A stretch of DNA of 64,000 nt. It comes from Curvibacter sp. GWA2_63_95 (GTDB lineage Bacteria; Pseudomonadota; Gammaproteobacteria; Burkholderiales; Burkholderiaceae_C). The notes below the pieces were generated by a model that saw only the letters and a list, made by a program, of their open reading frames with translations, made no database searches and was not told the DNA's origin. The stretch covers positions 62,001-126,000 of the forward strand of contig MGPB01000021.1 of assembly GCA_001795455.1 (NCBI GenBank), in the 5' to 3' direction. The number at the start of each line of letters is the position of its first letter. Within the stretch, counting starts at the first letter, position 1. A program made the translations under genes and the position numbers. Of the stretch, positions 18,163 through 26,543 are shown one piece after another.

Positions 18163-19407
18163 TTAGCGGTACACAGGGAAACGTGATGTCAGCGCATGCA
18201 CCTTGGCGCGCACGGCCGCGATGTTGGCCTCGTCGCGTGGGTTGTCCAGCACGTCGGCAATCAGGTTGGCCGTGGCGCGGGCTTCCTCGTCCTTGAAGCC
18301 ACGGGTGGTCATGGCGGGGGTGCCGATGCGCACGCCGCTGGTGACCATAGGCTTCTCGGGGTCGTTGGGGATCGCGTTTTTGTTGATGGTCATGTGGGCG
18401 GCGCCCAGCACAGCCTCGGCTTCCTTGCCGGTAATGCCCTTGGAGCGCAGGTCCACCAGCATCACGTGGCTGTCGGTGCCGCCGCTGACGATGCGCAGGC
18501 CGCGGGCGGTCAGTGTTTCGGCCACGATCTTGGCATTGCGCGCCACTTGCTGCTGGTAAGTCTTGAACTCTGGCGCCATGGCTTCTTTGAACGCAACTGC
18601 TTTGGCGGCAATCACGTGCATCAGCGGGCCGCCTTGCAGGCCAGGGAAGATGGCGCTGTTGATGGCTTTCTCGTGCTCGGCCTTCATCAGGATGATGCCA
18701 CCGCGGGGGCCGCGCAGGCTCTTGTGGGTGGTGGAGGTCACCACGTCGGCGTGGGGCACGGGGTTGGGGTACACACCCGCGGCGATCAAACCTGCGTAGT
18801 GGGCCATGTCCACCATGAAGATGGCCCCGATTTCCTTGGCAATCTTGGCAAAACGTTCAAAGTCGATGGTCAGGGAGTAAGCGGATGCACCGGCAATGAT
18901 CAGTTTGGGCTTGGTCTCGCGCGCCTTGCGCTCCATGGCTTCGTAGTCGATGGCTTCGTTGGCGTCCAGGCCGTAGCTCACCACGTTGAACCATTTGCCG
19001 CTCATGTTCAGGGGCATGCCGTGGGTCAGGTGGCCGCCTTCGGCCAAGCTCATGCCCATGATGGTGTCGCCGGGCTTCAGGAAAGCCAGAAAGACGGCTT
19101 CGTTGGCGGAAGCACCGCAGTGCGGTTGCACGTTGGCAGCCTCAGCACCGAAGATTTGCTTGATACGGTCAATGGCCAATTGTTCGGCCACGTCTACGTG
19201 CTCGCAGCCACCGTAGTAGCGGCGGCCGGGATAGCCTTCGGCGTATTTGTTGGTCAGTTGGCTGCCCTGGGCGGCCATGACGGCGGGGGAGGCGTAATTT
19301 TCGCTGGCAATCAGCTCAATGTGGTGTTCCTGGCGTGCGTTCTCGGCCAGGATGGCAGCCCACAATTCGGGGTCGGCTTGTTCAACAAGGATGTTGCGGT
19401 CGTACAT
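18163..19407 (-). CDS. glyA: Serine hydroxymethyltransferase
   Basis: A 414-residue PLP enzyme that converts serine and tetrahydrofolate to glycine and methylene-tetrahydrofolate, the main source of one-carbon units. Motifs include [26 protein letters not shown] and the PLP lysine in [16 protein letters not shown] chose the ATG at 19407 because it gives the standard start [14 protein letters not shown]. The 5' leader holds a ZTP riboswitch, so expression should rise when ZTP/ZMP accumulates under folate or one-carbon shortage. nrdR follows downstream. Confidence 0.96.
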   Translation of the reverse strand: MYDRNILVEQADPELWAAILAENARQEHHIELIASENYASPAVMAAQGSQLTNKYAEGYPGRRYYGGCEHVDVAEQLAIDRIKQIFGAEAANVQPHCGASANEAVFLAFLKPGDTIMGMSLAEGGHLTHGMPLNMSGKWFNVVSYGLDANEAIDYEAMERKARETKPKLIIAGASAYSLTIDFERFAKIAKEIGAIFMVDMAHYAGLIAAGVYPNPVPHADVVTSTTHKSLRGPRGGIILMKAEHEKAINSAIFPGLQGGPLMHVIAAKAVAFKEAMAPEFKTYQQQVARNAKIVAETLTARGLRIVSGGTDSHVMLVDLRSKGITGKEAEAVLGAAHMTINKNAIPNDPEKPMVTSGVRIGTPAMTTRGFKDEEARATANLIADVLDNPRDEANIAAVRAKVHALTSRFPVYR

Positions 19408-19411
19408 GGCA

Positions 19412-19452
19412 GTCCTAAAAGACAAAGGGCCTGTGGGTCTGAAAGACACAGG
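19412..19452 (-). terminator. Expression-platform hairpin of the ZTP riboswitch
   Basis: Downstream of the aptamer on the minus strand, CCTGTG (plus positions 19447-19452) can pair with CACAGG (19430-19435), followed by a U-rich run ending in GTCTTTT just before the glyA start region. This is a plausible ligand-controlled terminator. The same CCTGTG could instead pair with an identical CACAGG at 19536-19541, upstream of the aptamer. Confidence 0.6.
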
Positions 19453-19454
19453 GC

Positions 19455-19535
19455 TGCCCAGGCGAACGGCTGATCGCAAGCCCAAAGAGGCTTGCGGCAC
19501 GCTTCCCAGTGGTGTCCCACGTCAGCGCCAAAGGG
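19455..19535 (-). ncRNA. ZTP (pfl motif) riboswitch upstream of glyA
   Basis: Read on the minus strand, the leader has the conserved parts of the ZTP aptamer in order. GGCGC pairs with GTGCC (P1). GTG-GGACAC-CAC forms P2, followed by CTGGGAAGCG, which matches the conserved GGGGAGCG-type strand. A linker hairpin follows, GCAAGCC with GGCTTGC. The 3' signature is CAGCCGTTCGCCTGGGCA, containing the near-invariant CGCCTGGGCA. Known ZTP riboswitches sense the purine intermediate ZMP/ZTP and often sit upstream of glyA or folD. Ends are approximate. Confidence 0.88.
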
Positions 19536-19594
19536 CCTGTGGGGCCCGGCGCCTATCGCCAGTTGCGTGCAAGCAGGAGTTTAACCGAGCGCGC

Positions 19595-20419
19595 TCAGGA
19601 GTTGGCCACGTGGGCGACGTTTTCTGTGCCTACGGGCTGCGCAACTTCTGGGGTGGGTAACTTCACGGGCACGGCAGTGACTGGGGGCGCCATCAGCGGC
19701 AGGGGTTTGCCGGCCGCAATGGATTGCAGCCGCGCATGTTCGGCCATCACCTTGGCGGTGTAGCCGCCATCGTCTTCCAGGTTGGCTGCCCCCACGTAGT
19801 ACTTCAGGCCACCCTCGACGGAACCGGCGCGCGCGATGCATTCCTGCAGCACCTTCACGCCGACGCGCAAATTGGAAACGGGGTCAAATGCAGCATGCTT
19901 GCCGCCAAAGCCCTCGTATTTGTCGCTATGGACCTTGGTCATCACCTGCATCAGGCCCTGGGCACCTACATGGCTTTGGGCAAAAGGGTTGAAGCCGGAC
20001 TCGATGGCCATGATCGCCAGAATGAGGGTAGGGTCCAGCTTGGTCCGCTGGCCGATCTCGTAAGCCTCTGCCACCAGCGCGCTCAGAGGCTCTGGTGCCA
20101 CGCTGTACTTTTTGCTGAGCCAGAAAGCCACCGCCGCTTGCTGCCTGGGCAGAGCCTGCGGGTTGGCGGCCGTGGCACGCTCCACCGCATCGGGTTCTGT
20201 GGCGATGCCTGTAGCGACCACGTGGCGGTTTTGGAGCCAGCCCATGAGCTGGATTTCACCAGCCTGGCGGATTTCGGGACGTGCCGTCAGGGTGATGATG
20301 GCAAACATGACGGCCAAGCCGAGGAGGGCAACGCCGTTGTGGGTGATTTCGAAGAAACCTTGGGCAATGTCTGTCGCAACGATGCGCAGGCCCTTGGTGA
20401 ATTGTTGAGTCGCTGTCAT
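19595..20419 (-). CDS. Membrane-anchored lytic transglycosylase (SLT domain)
   Basis: A 274-residue protein with an N-terminal membrane segment near 30-48 (VALLGLAVMFAIITL) and an SLT lysozyme-like domain from about residue 115. The catalytic Glu is in AIESGFNP, followed by VGAQGLMQVM and, later, LKYYVGAAN, which resembles the AYNAG motif. It cleaves peptidoglycan glycan strands from the periplasmic face. The C-terminus is a Pro/Ala/Val-rich tail. It is transcribed toward glyA and ends just upstream of the riboswitch leader. Its own upstream region (20420 on) holds an AT-rich palindrome. Confidence 0.85.
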   Translation of the reverse strand: MTATQQFTKGLRIVATDIAQGFFEITHNGVALLGLAVMFAIITLTARPEIRQAGEIQLMGWLQNRHVVATGIATEPDAVERATAANPQALPRQQAAVAFWLSKKYSVAPEPLSALVAEAYEIGQRTKLDPTLILAIMAIESGFNPFAQSHVGAQGLMQVMTKVHSDKYEGFGGKHAAFDPVSNLRVGVKVLQECIARAGSVEGGLKYYVGAANLEDDGGYTAKVMAEHARLQSIAAGKPLPLMAPPVTAVPVKLPTPEVAQPVGTENVAHVANS

Positions 20420-20766
20420 AGCTCTTCCTTCTTAGGCGGGGGCAAGACCGTGTCGCTGGCATGCAGCGGGGCGGATCAGGCACCTCGTTTGGGTTGGTAC
20501 GCTATCAATATCCTGCGGCGTCGTCTCGACATGTGCAGCGATTTGAATATGCCGGGTTCGGCAGCGGGGCGGGTAATCCCTAGTCAAAACTTGGGATGGG
20601 CGGATTCTAGGTGGCTTTTATATACATAGTCAACCATATCAAATTAGATTGATATATTTGGTTGTTTGTTTTTCACCTGTTTTGCCAAGAAGTTGGCAGT
20701 TTTGTGCATTTAGGGACATGGCCTTAACTCGCCAATCGACGGACGGTTTGCCATTGAAACTTTGAT
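20420..20766. other. Gene-free region between the transglycosylase and the 6S RNA
   Basis: I see no credible coding sequence here. The left part is the leader of the minus-strand transglycosylase, with AAGGAAGAG just before its start. The right part is AT-richer than its surroundings and holds an imperfect palindrome at 20631-20664. No sigma-54 or other promoter of exact consensus was found. Confidence 0.6.
20631..20664. promoter_or_regulatory. AT-rich imperfect palindrome, possible operator
   Basis: CAACCATATCAA (20631-20642) is mirrored by TTGATA (20649-20654) and TGGTTG (20659-20664) around a central ATTAGA, with a four-base bulge. It stands in an AT-rich island between the transglycosylase and the 6S RNA. 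The size fits an operator for a dimeric regulator, but no regulator is known. Confidence 0.4.
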
Positions 20767-20795
20767 TTGAAACTGCCGTTCCCCATGCCTAGACT
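20767..20795 (+). promoter_or_regulatory. Sigma-70 type promoter of the 6S RNA
   Basis: TTGAAA (20767-20772) and TAGACT (20790-20795) are separated by exactly 17 bases. Transcription would start near 20801-20803, at the beginning of the predicted closing stem of the 6S RNA. Confidence 0.6.
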
Positions 20796-20799
20796 TCGC

Positions 20800-20993
20800 G
20801 GGCCTGAACATTCAGGCGTTGTTCCGGCAGTAGCCAGTCCGTGCCCAGGCACCGTGATAAAGCGGCCCCGGTAACCCCAAGGAGGCAATCTATTGCTTCA
20901 TGTTCGTGGTGGGACTGCAAGCTCCCCTGCGACAACCCCTGATGGCATGGACCTTCGGTCAGCCATCGAGCCCGGCAGCGGTCTGTTCAGACT
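20800..20993 (+). ncRNA. ssrS: Probable 6S RNA
   Basis: A non-coding unit of about 194 nt bounded by a promoter and a terminator. The ends pair: GCCTGAACA (20802-20810) with TGTTCAGAC (20984-20992). Features shared with E. coli 6S RNA as I remember it are TGTTC followed by GCCAGTCC on the 5' side, CTGCGAC in the 3' central-bulge region, then a hairpin (GATGGC...GCCATC, 20941-20967) and GCCCGGCAGC before the closing stem. 6S RNA mimics an open promoter and holds RNA polymerase-sigma70 in stationary phase. A covariance search is needed to confirm it. Confidence 0.75.
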
Positions 20994-21011
20994 TCTGTCG
21001 GGCTTTCTTTT
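20969..21011 (+). terminator. Intrinsic terminator at the 3' end of the 6S RNA
   Basis: AGCCCGGCAG (20969-20978) pairs perfectly, allowing G-U, with CTGTCGGGCT (20995-21004). An inner GTCT/AGAC hairpin and a T-rich tail (21004-21011) complete it. It overlaps the 3' strand of the 6S closing stem, so the mature RNA is probably trimmed or refolds. Confidence 0.85.
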
Positions 21012-21014
21012 GTC

Positions 21015-21322
21015 ATCTCCTGGGGCCTTGTAGGTGGCATGCCTCTCTATATATATGTATGCATCCCTGCGTCTGGGCGCTCGCACGCGGAAGGACCACC
21101 ACCGCCCGACGACGTGGGGGTACTAAATTGCTATCAATAATGGAGCTACTTGCGCAGTATCCATGGGCATTTGGGGGTGTTATGCATGTAAATTTGCATG
21201 GCAAGGGTGATGTCTGCCGGGCCCACTGTGTGGACTTGCTGCAAAAAACGGAGGGAGCATGGCATTTCGAGGCGAAAATACCCGGCTGTATTTTTGTTTA
21301 CCAACCCTGATTGCTACCCACT
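21015..21322. other. Gene-free region upstream of the DUF349 gene
   Basis: This stretch holds one palindromic element copy (21130-21171) and an alternating TATATATATGTATGCAT tract near 21048-21063. GGAGGGAG-C-ATG at 21250-21261 opens a 66-codon frame that overlaps the DUF349 start in another frame. I see no clear sigma-70 promoter and no other gene. Confidence 0.55.
21130..21171 (+). repeat. Dispersed palindromic element, intergenic copy
   Basis: Core GCTATCAATAATGGAGC at 21130-21146, followed by TACTTGCGCAGTATCCATGG. This copy is close to the consensus of both core and right flank. Confidence 0.85.
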
Positions 21323-24037
21323 GTGACCTCGTCCAACTCCGCCAAACACCTCGACATTGCCCAACTGGACAGCCTGACCGGCGGTGCATTCTCCGCTGCA
21401 ACCGCTGGCGACCGGGCTTCCCGCATCCGGGAGTGGCTGCAGGGCAACCCCAGCGCTGATCTGCTGGCCGAGGTGTTTCGGGAACTCAGCGTCAAAGACA
21501 AGGGCGCTGCCAAGCTGGTGCGTGAGCGCCTGGACGAAGCCAAGCGGGCCAAAGGGCAAGAGCTGTTGGCCGCCGAGTGGGCTGCCCGTGCACAGGCGCT
21601 CATCGACACCGCCAAACTGAACATTGCCGACGCCCTGGCCTGGCAGCGCGATGCGGCCAAGGCCGGCGCACCGCTGAGCAAAGAACCACTGAGCACCCTC
21701 AAGACCCAGCTAGCAGAGCGGGTGCGGGGCATTGAAGACCTGCAGCACCAGGTGCAGGTGCAGCGCGAAGCGGCCGTGCTGTTGGCGCAGCGCATTGAAG
21801 TGCTGTCCACCAAGTCCTGGGGCGATGCCCAAGCTGCGCTGGACGCCCTGCGGACCGACGTGGAGCATTGGCAAACCCAGGCCACCGCACTGGTGGCGCA
21901 TGCCAGCTGGGTCAGTGTGGACCTGAAGTTTCCGCCGCTGCTGGACGCGTCACGTGGCCAGTTGTTGGTGGTGTGGGATGCGTTCCAGGCGGCCTTGAAC
22001 CTGGCGGTGGTCGCCGCGGCCGATGCCAGCGCACCGTTGCCACCTGTGCCCGTGTGGGCAGACGAGTTGCGTACCGCGCGTGGCGTACCTGTCGAGGCGC
22101 CGGCCAAGCAGGCCAAACCCAAGATTGACCCCGAAGTGCGCGCCCAGGCGGCGACGGCCGTGCGTGCAGCCCTGACCACACTGGAGCAGGAAGTGGCAGA
22201 AGGCCACGGCAAGGCCAGCACCGGTGCCGCCAATGCATTGCGCAATGCGCTCAAGGAGTTTGGCAAAGTTATTGACGGCAAGCTCGAAAACCAGGCCCAC
22301 GCGGCTCTGGCGGCGGCGGGTGAGCTCGAAGGCTGGCAACGCTGGCGTGCCGACCAGATCCGCGAGGAGCTGGTGACCAAGGCGGAGGGCTTGCTCAAAC
22401 GGCCCGAAGGTCAGGCCATTGGCGGCCGCAAGATGCAGGAAACCCTGCGGACCTTGCGCGACCAGTGGAAACAAACCGACCAAGGCGGTGTGCCCAACCA
22501 CGCGCTGTGGAAACGTTTTGACGAAGCCTGCAACGAGGCTTACAAAGTGGTTGAAGGCTGGCTGGAGAAGGTCAAGGCCGAATCTGCCGAGCACAAAGCC
22601 CAGCGCCTGGCGCTGATTGCCGAGGTCGACGCCTGGGCGCTAGCCAACCGCACCGCGCTGGACGATGACTGGAAAGGCTTCAACCGCATCCTGCACCAGT
22701 TCGGCGACCGCTGGCGCGAAGGTGGTCACGTGGGCGAAAAAGTGTTTGCCGAACTGCAACCGCTGTGGAAAGCCGCCATTGCCAACGCCGCTGCCCCGCT
22801 GGAAGCGCTGCAGGCCCAAAGCCTGGCTGCCCGCCACGCCATGATTGAAGAAGCCAAGGTGTTGGGCGCCGCCCCCGTGCTGCGCATCGATGCCGTCAAG
22901 GCGCTACAACAGCGCTGGCAAGTGCAGGCCCACGCGGTGCCGATTGATCGTCGGCAAGAGCAAAAGCTGTGGGATGCCTTCCGCAAACCGATTGACGATG
23001 CCTTCAACCGCAAGACTGTAGAGCGTGAAAAAGCCGAAACCGCTCTGGGCGCGCGTGACCGCGTGGTGCTGGATGCGGCCAAGGCCCTTGAAGCTGCCAA
23101 TGCCTCGGGCGATGCCCAGGCTATTCGTGCTGCCATGGCCGCGCTGGAAGCTGCTTTGCAAGGCCAGGCCCAAGCGCAAGCTGAGGTGACGGCTGCGGGC
23201 GTACAAGAGCAAGCCGCCCAGTCTGCCGCCGCAGAGGCATCAAATATGCCTCTAGCCCCCGAGGAGTCTGCGCAAGCAGCTCCTGATTTGATAGCAAATT
23301 CCGACGAGGCGGCCGCCGTGGCTGACGAAGCCAGTGCGCCGCAAGCCCCGGTGGTGCCCGCCAAGGCTGCGCCTAAACCCGTGGTGGCCGTGCGTGGTGA
23401 CGACCGCCCCGGCATGAAGAAAGAAGCGCCCGCCGCTCCCGGTGGCCGTGGTGGCAAATTTGGCGACCGCAAGGATGCTGGTGCGGGGCGCGGTGGCCGG
23501 GATGGTGCTGCCGCTCCCTGGGGTGACCGGGGTCCGCGCCGTGATGACCGCGGTGATCGCAGCTACGCGCCCGCTGCGCCGCGTTTGGGCGATACCGCCT
23601 TCCGCGCCCAGCGTGACGCGCTGGAGCACGCCCAACTGGCGCTCAAAAAGCTGGCTGCCCAGGCCCATGGCGAGGCGCTGACCCAGCTGCTGACAGCGTG
23701 GGAAAAACGCGACGCCAGCCTGCTGCCTCCTGCACAAGAGCTGGGTAGCCGTGCTGCGGCCCAAAACCGCCCTGTGTGGGTGAAGGCCGTGGAGGGTGCG
23801 GCCAAGCCGGCCGCGGTGCAGTCTCTGCTGCGCCTGGAGATGGCGGCAGAAGTGCCCACGCCGGCTGAGCATCTGGATGCCCGTCGTGGCCTGCAGTTGC
23901 AGTTGCTTACACGTCGCAACGATCCGGCCCCGGCCCAGACTTGGGGCCAGGATGCCGCAGCAGTGTTATCCGGTGAGTTCAACGCGGCGGATGCACGCCG
24001 TTTGCAAACCGTGCTCAAGGTCTTGCTCAAGCGATAA
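21323..24037 (+). CDS. DUF349 family protein
   Basis: A protein of about 904 residues made of repeated helical DUF349 units, each with a W and a basic/acidic helix pair, such as LRDQWKQTDQGG, FNRILHQFGDRWREGG and LQQRWQVQAHAVP. Residues about 690-760 form a low-complexity Ala/Gly/Arg-rich linker (GGRGGKFGDRKDAGAGRGG) before a C-terminal helical domain. The function is not known; the family is cytosolic. Start choice is unsure: GTG at 21323 or TTG at 21311, neither with a ribosome site, while a strong site serves an ATG at 21259 in another frame. An element copy lies in frame at 23238-23295, inside a variable linker. Confidence 0.82.
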   Translation: MTSSNSAKHLDIAQLDSLTGGAFSAATAGDRASRIREWLQGNPSADLLAEVFRELSVKDKGAAKLVRERLDEAKRAKGQELLAAEWAARAQALIDTAKLNIADALAWQRDAAKAGAPLSKEPLSTLKTQLAERVRGIEDLQHQVQVQREAAVLLAQRIEVLSTKSWGDAQAALDALRTDVEHWQTQATALVAHASWVSVDLKFPPLLDASRGQLLVVWDAFQAALNLAVVAAADASAPLPPVPVWADELRTARGVPVEAPAKQAKPKIDPEVRAQAATAVRAALTTLEQEVAEGHGKASTGAANALRNALKEFGKVIDGKLENQAHAALAAAGELEGWQRWRADQIREELVTKAEGLLKRPEGQAIGGRKMQETLRTLRDQWKQTDQGGVPNHALWKRFDEACNEAYKVVEGWLEKVKAESAEHKAQRLALIAEVDAWALANRTALDDDWKGFNRILHQFGDRWREGGHVGEKVFAELQPLWKAAIANAAAPLEALQAQSLAARHAMIEEAKVLGAAPVLRIDAVKALQQRWQVQAHAVPIDRRQEQKLWDAFRKPIDDAFNRKTVEREKAETALGARDRVVLDAAKALEAANASGDAQAIRAAMAALEAALQGQAQAQAEVTAAGVQEQAAQSAAAEASNMPLAPEESAQAAPDLIANSDEAAAVADEASAPQAPVVPAKAAPKPVVAVRGDDRPGMKKEAPAAPGGRGGKFGDRKDAGAGRGGRDGAAAPWGDRGPRRDDRGDRSYAPAAPRLGDTAFRAQRDALEHAQLALKKLAAQAHGEALTQLLTAWEKRDASLLPPAQELGSRAAAQNRPVWVKAVEGAAKPAAVQSLLRLEMAAEVPTPAEHLDARRGLQLQLLTRRNDPAPAQTWGQDAAAVLSGEFNAADARRLQTVLKVLLKR
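23238..23295 (-). repeat. Dispersed palindromic element, copy inside DUF349 gene
   Basis: Core at 23279-23295, GCTATCAAATCAGGAGC on the minus strand, followed by TGCTTGCGCAGACTCCTCGG and GGGCTAGAGG. It is antisense to the gene and adds PLAPEESAQAAPDLIAN in the alanine-rich linker. Confidence 0.85.
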
Positions 24038-24125
24038 ACCCAGCGCGCCACGCAGGCGCGTTGTCTGCTGATGTGGAACAATGGTTGAGCCCTTGCGAGA
24101 GGGCGCTTTGACCAAGGGGACAACT

Positions 24126-25748
24126 GTGGACTCAGTGGACGATCTGCTGCGCAGGCTGGAGCAACTCAACGCGATTGGTTCGGCGCTGTCCAAAGAGCGC
24201 GACATCACGCGCTTGCTGGAGAGTATTTTGGTGGCGGCCAAAACCATCACCCATGCGGACGGCGGCACGCTGTACCGCGTGACGGATGACCAGCAGGCCT
24301 TGCGGTTTGAGATTTTGCGTACCGACTCACTGCACATCGCCATGGGTGGAACTTCGGGCAAGCCCATCCACTTTCCGAACCTGCCGCTGCACGATGACCA
24401 AGGGCGGCGCAACGATTCGCTGGTGGCCGCGTATGCGGCCTTGCACAATCAAACCGTCAACATTGCCGACGCCTACACCGAGGCCAATTTCGACTTCTCG
24501 GGCACTCGTCAGTTTGACGAACGCACCGGCTACCGCTCGCAATCTTTCCTGGCCGTGCCCATGAAGGACCATGAGGGTGACGTCATTGGTGTGTTGCAGT
24601 TGATCAATGCCCAGCACCCCGGCACCGGGCTGGTACAGCCTTTTTCCACTGCGGACCAGAGTTTGGCGGAGTCCTTGGCCTCGCAAGCCGCCATCGCGAT
24701 CACCAACCGCAATCTGATGACGCAGTTGGAAGCGCTGTTTGAGTCCTTCATCAGCCTCATCAACTTGGCTATTGATGAGAAGTCGCATTACACCGGGGGG
24801 CATTGCCAGCGCGTACCGGCGCTGACCATGATGCTGGCCGAAGCGGTGAATGCCACCCAAAGCGGCCCCCTCGCGGGTTTTCGCATGGACGACCGGGATC
24901 GATACGAACTCAAAATTGCCGGCCTGTTGCACGATTGCGGCAAAGTCACCACGCCGGTGCACGTGGTGGACAAGGCCACCAAGCTGCAAACCCTGTTCGA
25001 CCGGATGCAGCTCATTGACACCCGCTTTGAAGTGCTTAAGCGTGACCGTGAAATTGCCGCACTCCGTGCGCAACTGGCGCGGCGTGAAGTGCGTGACACG
25101 CAGGCTGAGGCTGACATCATGGCAAGTGCCCGCAGCGCCATCGAGGCCCTGGATGAAGACCGTGAATTCCTGCGTAAGGCTAACCAGGGTGGCGAGTTCA
25201 TGAGCGATTCCGATATCGAACGCGTACGCCGGGTGGGCACTGGCACGCTGTGGCGCAATACCGATGGGGTGGAGTCCGAGTTCCTGACGGCTGACGAGAT
25301 TGAAAACCTGACCATACGTGCGGGCACCCTGACCGCCGGTGAGCGCGACACCATCAATTACCACATCGTGGCCACCATCAAGATGCTGGAGCAGCTGCCC
25401 TGGCCCAAGCACTTGAAGAACGTGCCCGAATACGCCGGTGGCCACCACGAGCGCATGGATGGCAAGGGCTACCCCAAGGGGCTGACACGCGAGCAGATGT
25501 CGGTGCAGGCCCGCGTCATGGGCATCGCCGATATTTTTGAGGCACTGACCGCGCGTGATCGCCCTTACAAACAGGGCATGAAGCTTTCACAGGCCATGGG
25601 CATCATGCACAAGTTCCGCACCGGTGGCCATATCGACCCCGACCTGTTCGATATCTTTGTGCAGGAGCGGGTGTACTTGCGTTACGCCCAGCAGTTTTTG
25701 GACCCCTGGCAGATCGACGATGTCAATCCGCAAGCCTGGGTGAACTGA
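24126..25748 (+). CDS. GAF/HD-GYP cyclic di-GMP phosphodiesterase with an internal insertion
   Basis: About 540 residues. A GAF domain fills residues 10-185 (LESILVAAKTITHADGGTLYR; FLAVPMKDHEGDVIGVLQLIN). An HD-GYP domain follows, with LLHDCGK near residue 268 and HHERMDGKGYP near 440. HD-GYP enzymes hydrolyse cyclic di-GMP. Between the HD and GYP motifs lies an extra segment of about 105 residues, mostly charged helix (FEVLKRDREIAALRAQLARR), whereas the canonical domain has about 60 residues in all there. I prefer the GTG at 24126, which has AAGGGGA five bases upstream; an ATG at 24081 is the longer choice. It overlaps lpxH tail to tail by 26 bases. Confidence 0.87.
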   Translation: MDSVDDLLRRLEQLNAIGSALSKERDITRLLESILVAAKTITHADGGTLYRVTDDQQALRFEILRTDSLHIAMGGTSGKPIHFPNLPLHDDQGRRNDSLVAAYAALHNQTVNIADAYTEANFDFSGTRQFDERTGYRSQSFLAVPMKDHEGDVIGVLQLINAQHPGTGLVQPFSTADQSLAESLASQAAIAITNRNLMTQLEALFESFISLINLAIDEKSHYTGGHCQRVPALTMMLAEAVNATQSGPLAGFRMDDRDRYELKIAGLLHDCGKVTTPVHVVDKATKLQTLFDRMQLIDTRFEVLKRDREIAALRAQLARREVRDTQAEADIMASARSAIEALDEDREFLRKANQGGEFMSDSDIERVRRVGTGTLWRNTDGVESEFLTADEIENLTIRAGTLTAGERDTINYHIVATIKMLEQLPWPKHLKNVPEYAGGHHERMDGKGYPKGLTREQMSVQARVMGIADIFEALTARDRPYKQGMKLSQAMGIMHKFRTGGHIDPDLFDIFVQERVYLRYAQQFLDPWQIDDVNPQAWVN

Positions 25749-26526
25749 TTTCCGGGCTATCGGGGGGCAGGCGGCTGACCTGCACTTCAGTTTCTGCAGA
25801 CGAGTTCCATGACAGACGCAGTACCTCTGCGCGCGGTGGCCTTGCGCCCACATCCCAATCGCTGAGCACCGTGCGGTCGTGCGTGGCATCAAGCCGGTGA
25901 AAACCGGGCTTGTGCGTGTGGCCATGCAGCAGGTGCTGCGCATTCTCCGCGGCCAACCACCGCAGCGCAGCCGGTGTGTCCACATCGGCGTACTCGGCTC
26001 CACCCTGTTTCTTGGCGTCGCTTACGCTGCGTATGCCGCGTGCGATTTCTTGCCGTTGTGCCCATGGTTGGTTGAGAAAATGGCGTTGCCACTCGGGGCT
26101 GCGCACCTGGGCACGAAAGACCTGGTAGTCGGTGTCATCCAGACAGAGCGCGTCGCCGTGGCTGAGCAACCAGCGGGCAGAGCCGATCTGCAGCACCGTG
26201 GGGTCTGGGAGCAGGGTGGCACCGCAGGTTTGCATCAGGGTTTCACCCATCAGAAAGTCGCGGTTGCCGTGCATCAGGTAAACCGGCAGGCGTTGTGCGG
26301 TCTGGTGTAGCACGCGGCTGCACTGGGCTTCGAAACTGGTGGTCTGCGTGAGCACATCGTCGCCCACCCACACCTCAAACAGATCGCCCAAAATAAAAAC
26401 CGCATCCGCCGTGGTCTGGTCCAGGTACTGGCGCCAGGCCTCGAAGGTTTGCGGTTCACTGGCCTGCAGGTGCAGGTCAGAAATGACGTCGATGCGTTGC
26501 CAGTGGGATGGCGCGTACAGTTCCAT
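25723..26526 (-). CDS. lpxH: UDP-2,3-diacylglucosamine diphosphatase
   Basis: A 267-residue metallophosphoesterase of lipid A synthesis that cleaves UDP-2,3-diacylglucosamine to lipid X and UMP at the inner membrane. Metal-binding motifs are in order: ISDLHL (residues 15-20), ILGDLFEVWVGDD, MHGNRDF, LSHGDALC and HGHTHKP. These match LpxH rather than LpxI. The C-terminal tail after residue 240 extends past the core and overlaps the 3' end of the HD-GYP gene on the other strand. It is the last gene of a minus-strand run with the two cyclophilins. Confidence 0.93.
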   Translation of the reverse strand: MELYAPSHWQRIDVISDLHLQASEPQTFEAWRQYLDQTTADAVFILGDLFEVWVGDDVLTQTTSFEAQCSRVLHQTAQRLPVYLMHGNRDFLMGETLMQTCGATLLPDPTVLQIGSARWLLSHGDALCLDDTDYQVFRAQVRSPEWQRHFLNQPWAQRQEIARGIRSVSDAKKQGGAEYADVDTPAALRWLAAENAQHLLHGHTHKPGFHRLDATHDRTVLSDWDVGARPPRAEVLRLSWNSSAETEVQVSRLPPDSPEISSPRLAD

Positions 26527-26543
26527 CCCTCAGCACCCGTGAT

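Noticed and set aside
19408-19594. Glycine riboswitch before glyA
   Set aside because: There is no tandem glycine aptamer core; the conserved strands fit the ZTP class instead.
20692-20708. Sigma-54-like promoter TTGGCAGTTTTGTGCAT
   Set aside because: The GG and GC pairs are nine rather than ten bases apart, and the -12 element is poor.
20800-21011. Cyclic di-GMP riboswitch or tmRNA in the same stretch as the 6S RNA
   Set aside because: The GEMM core and tmRNA ends are absent. The end pairing and landmarks agree better with 6S RNA.
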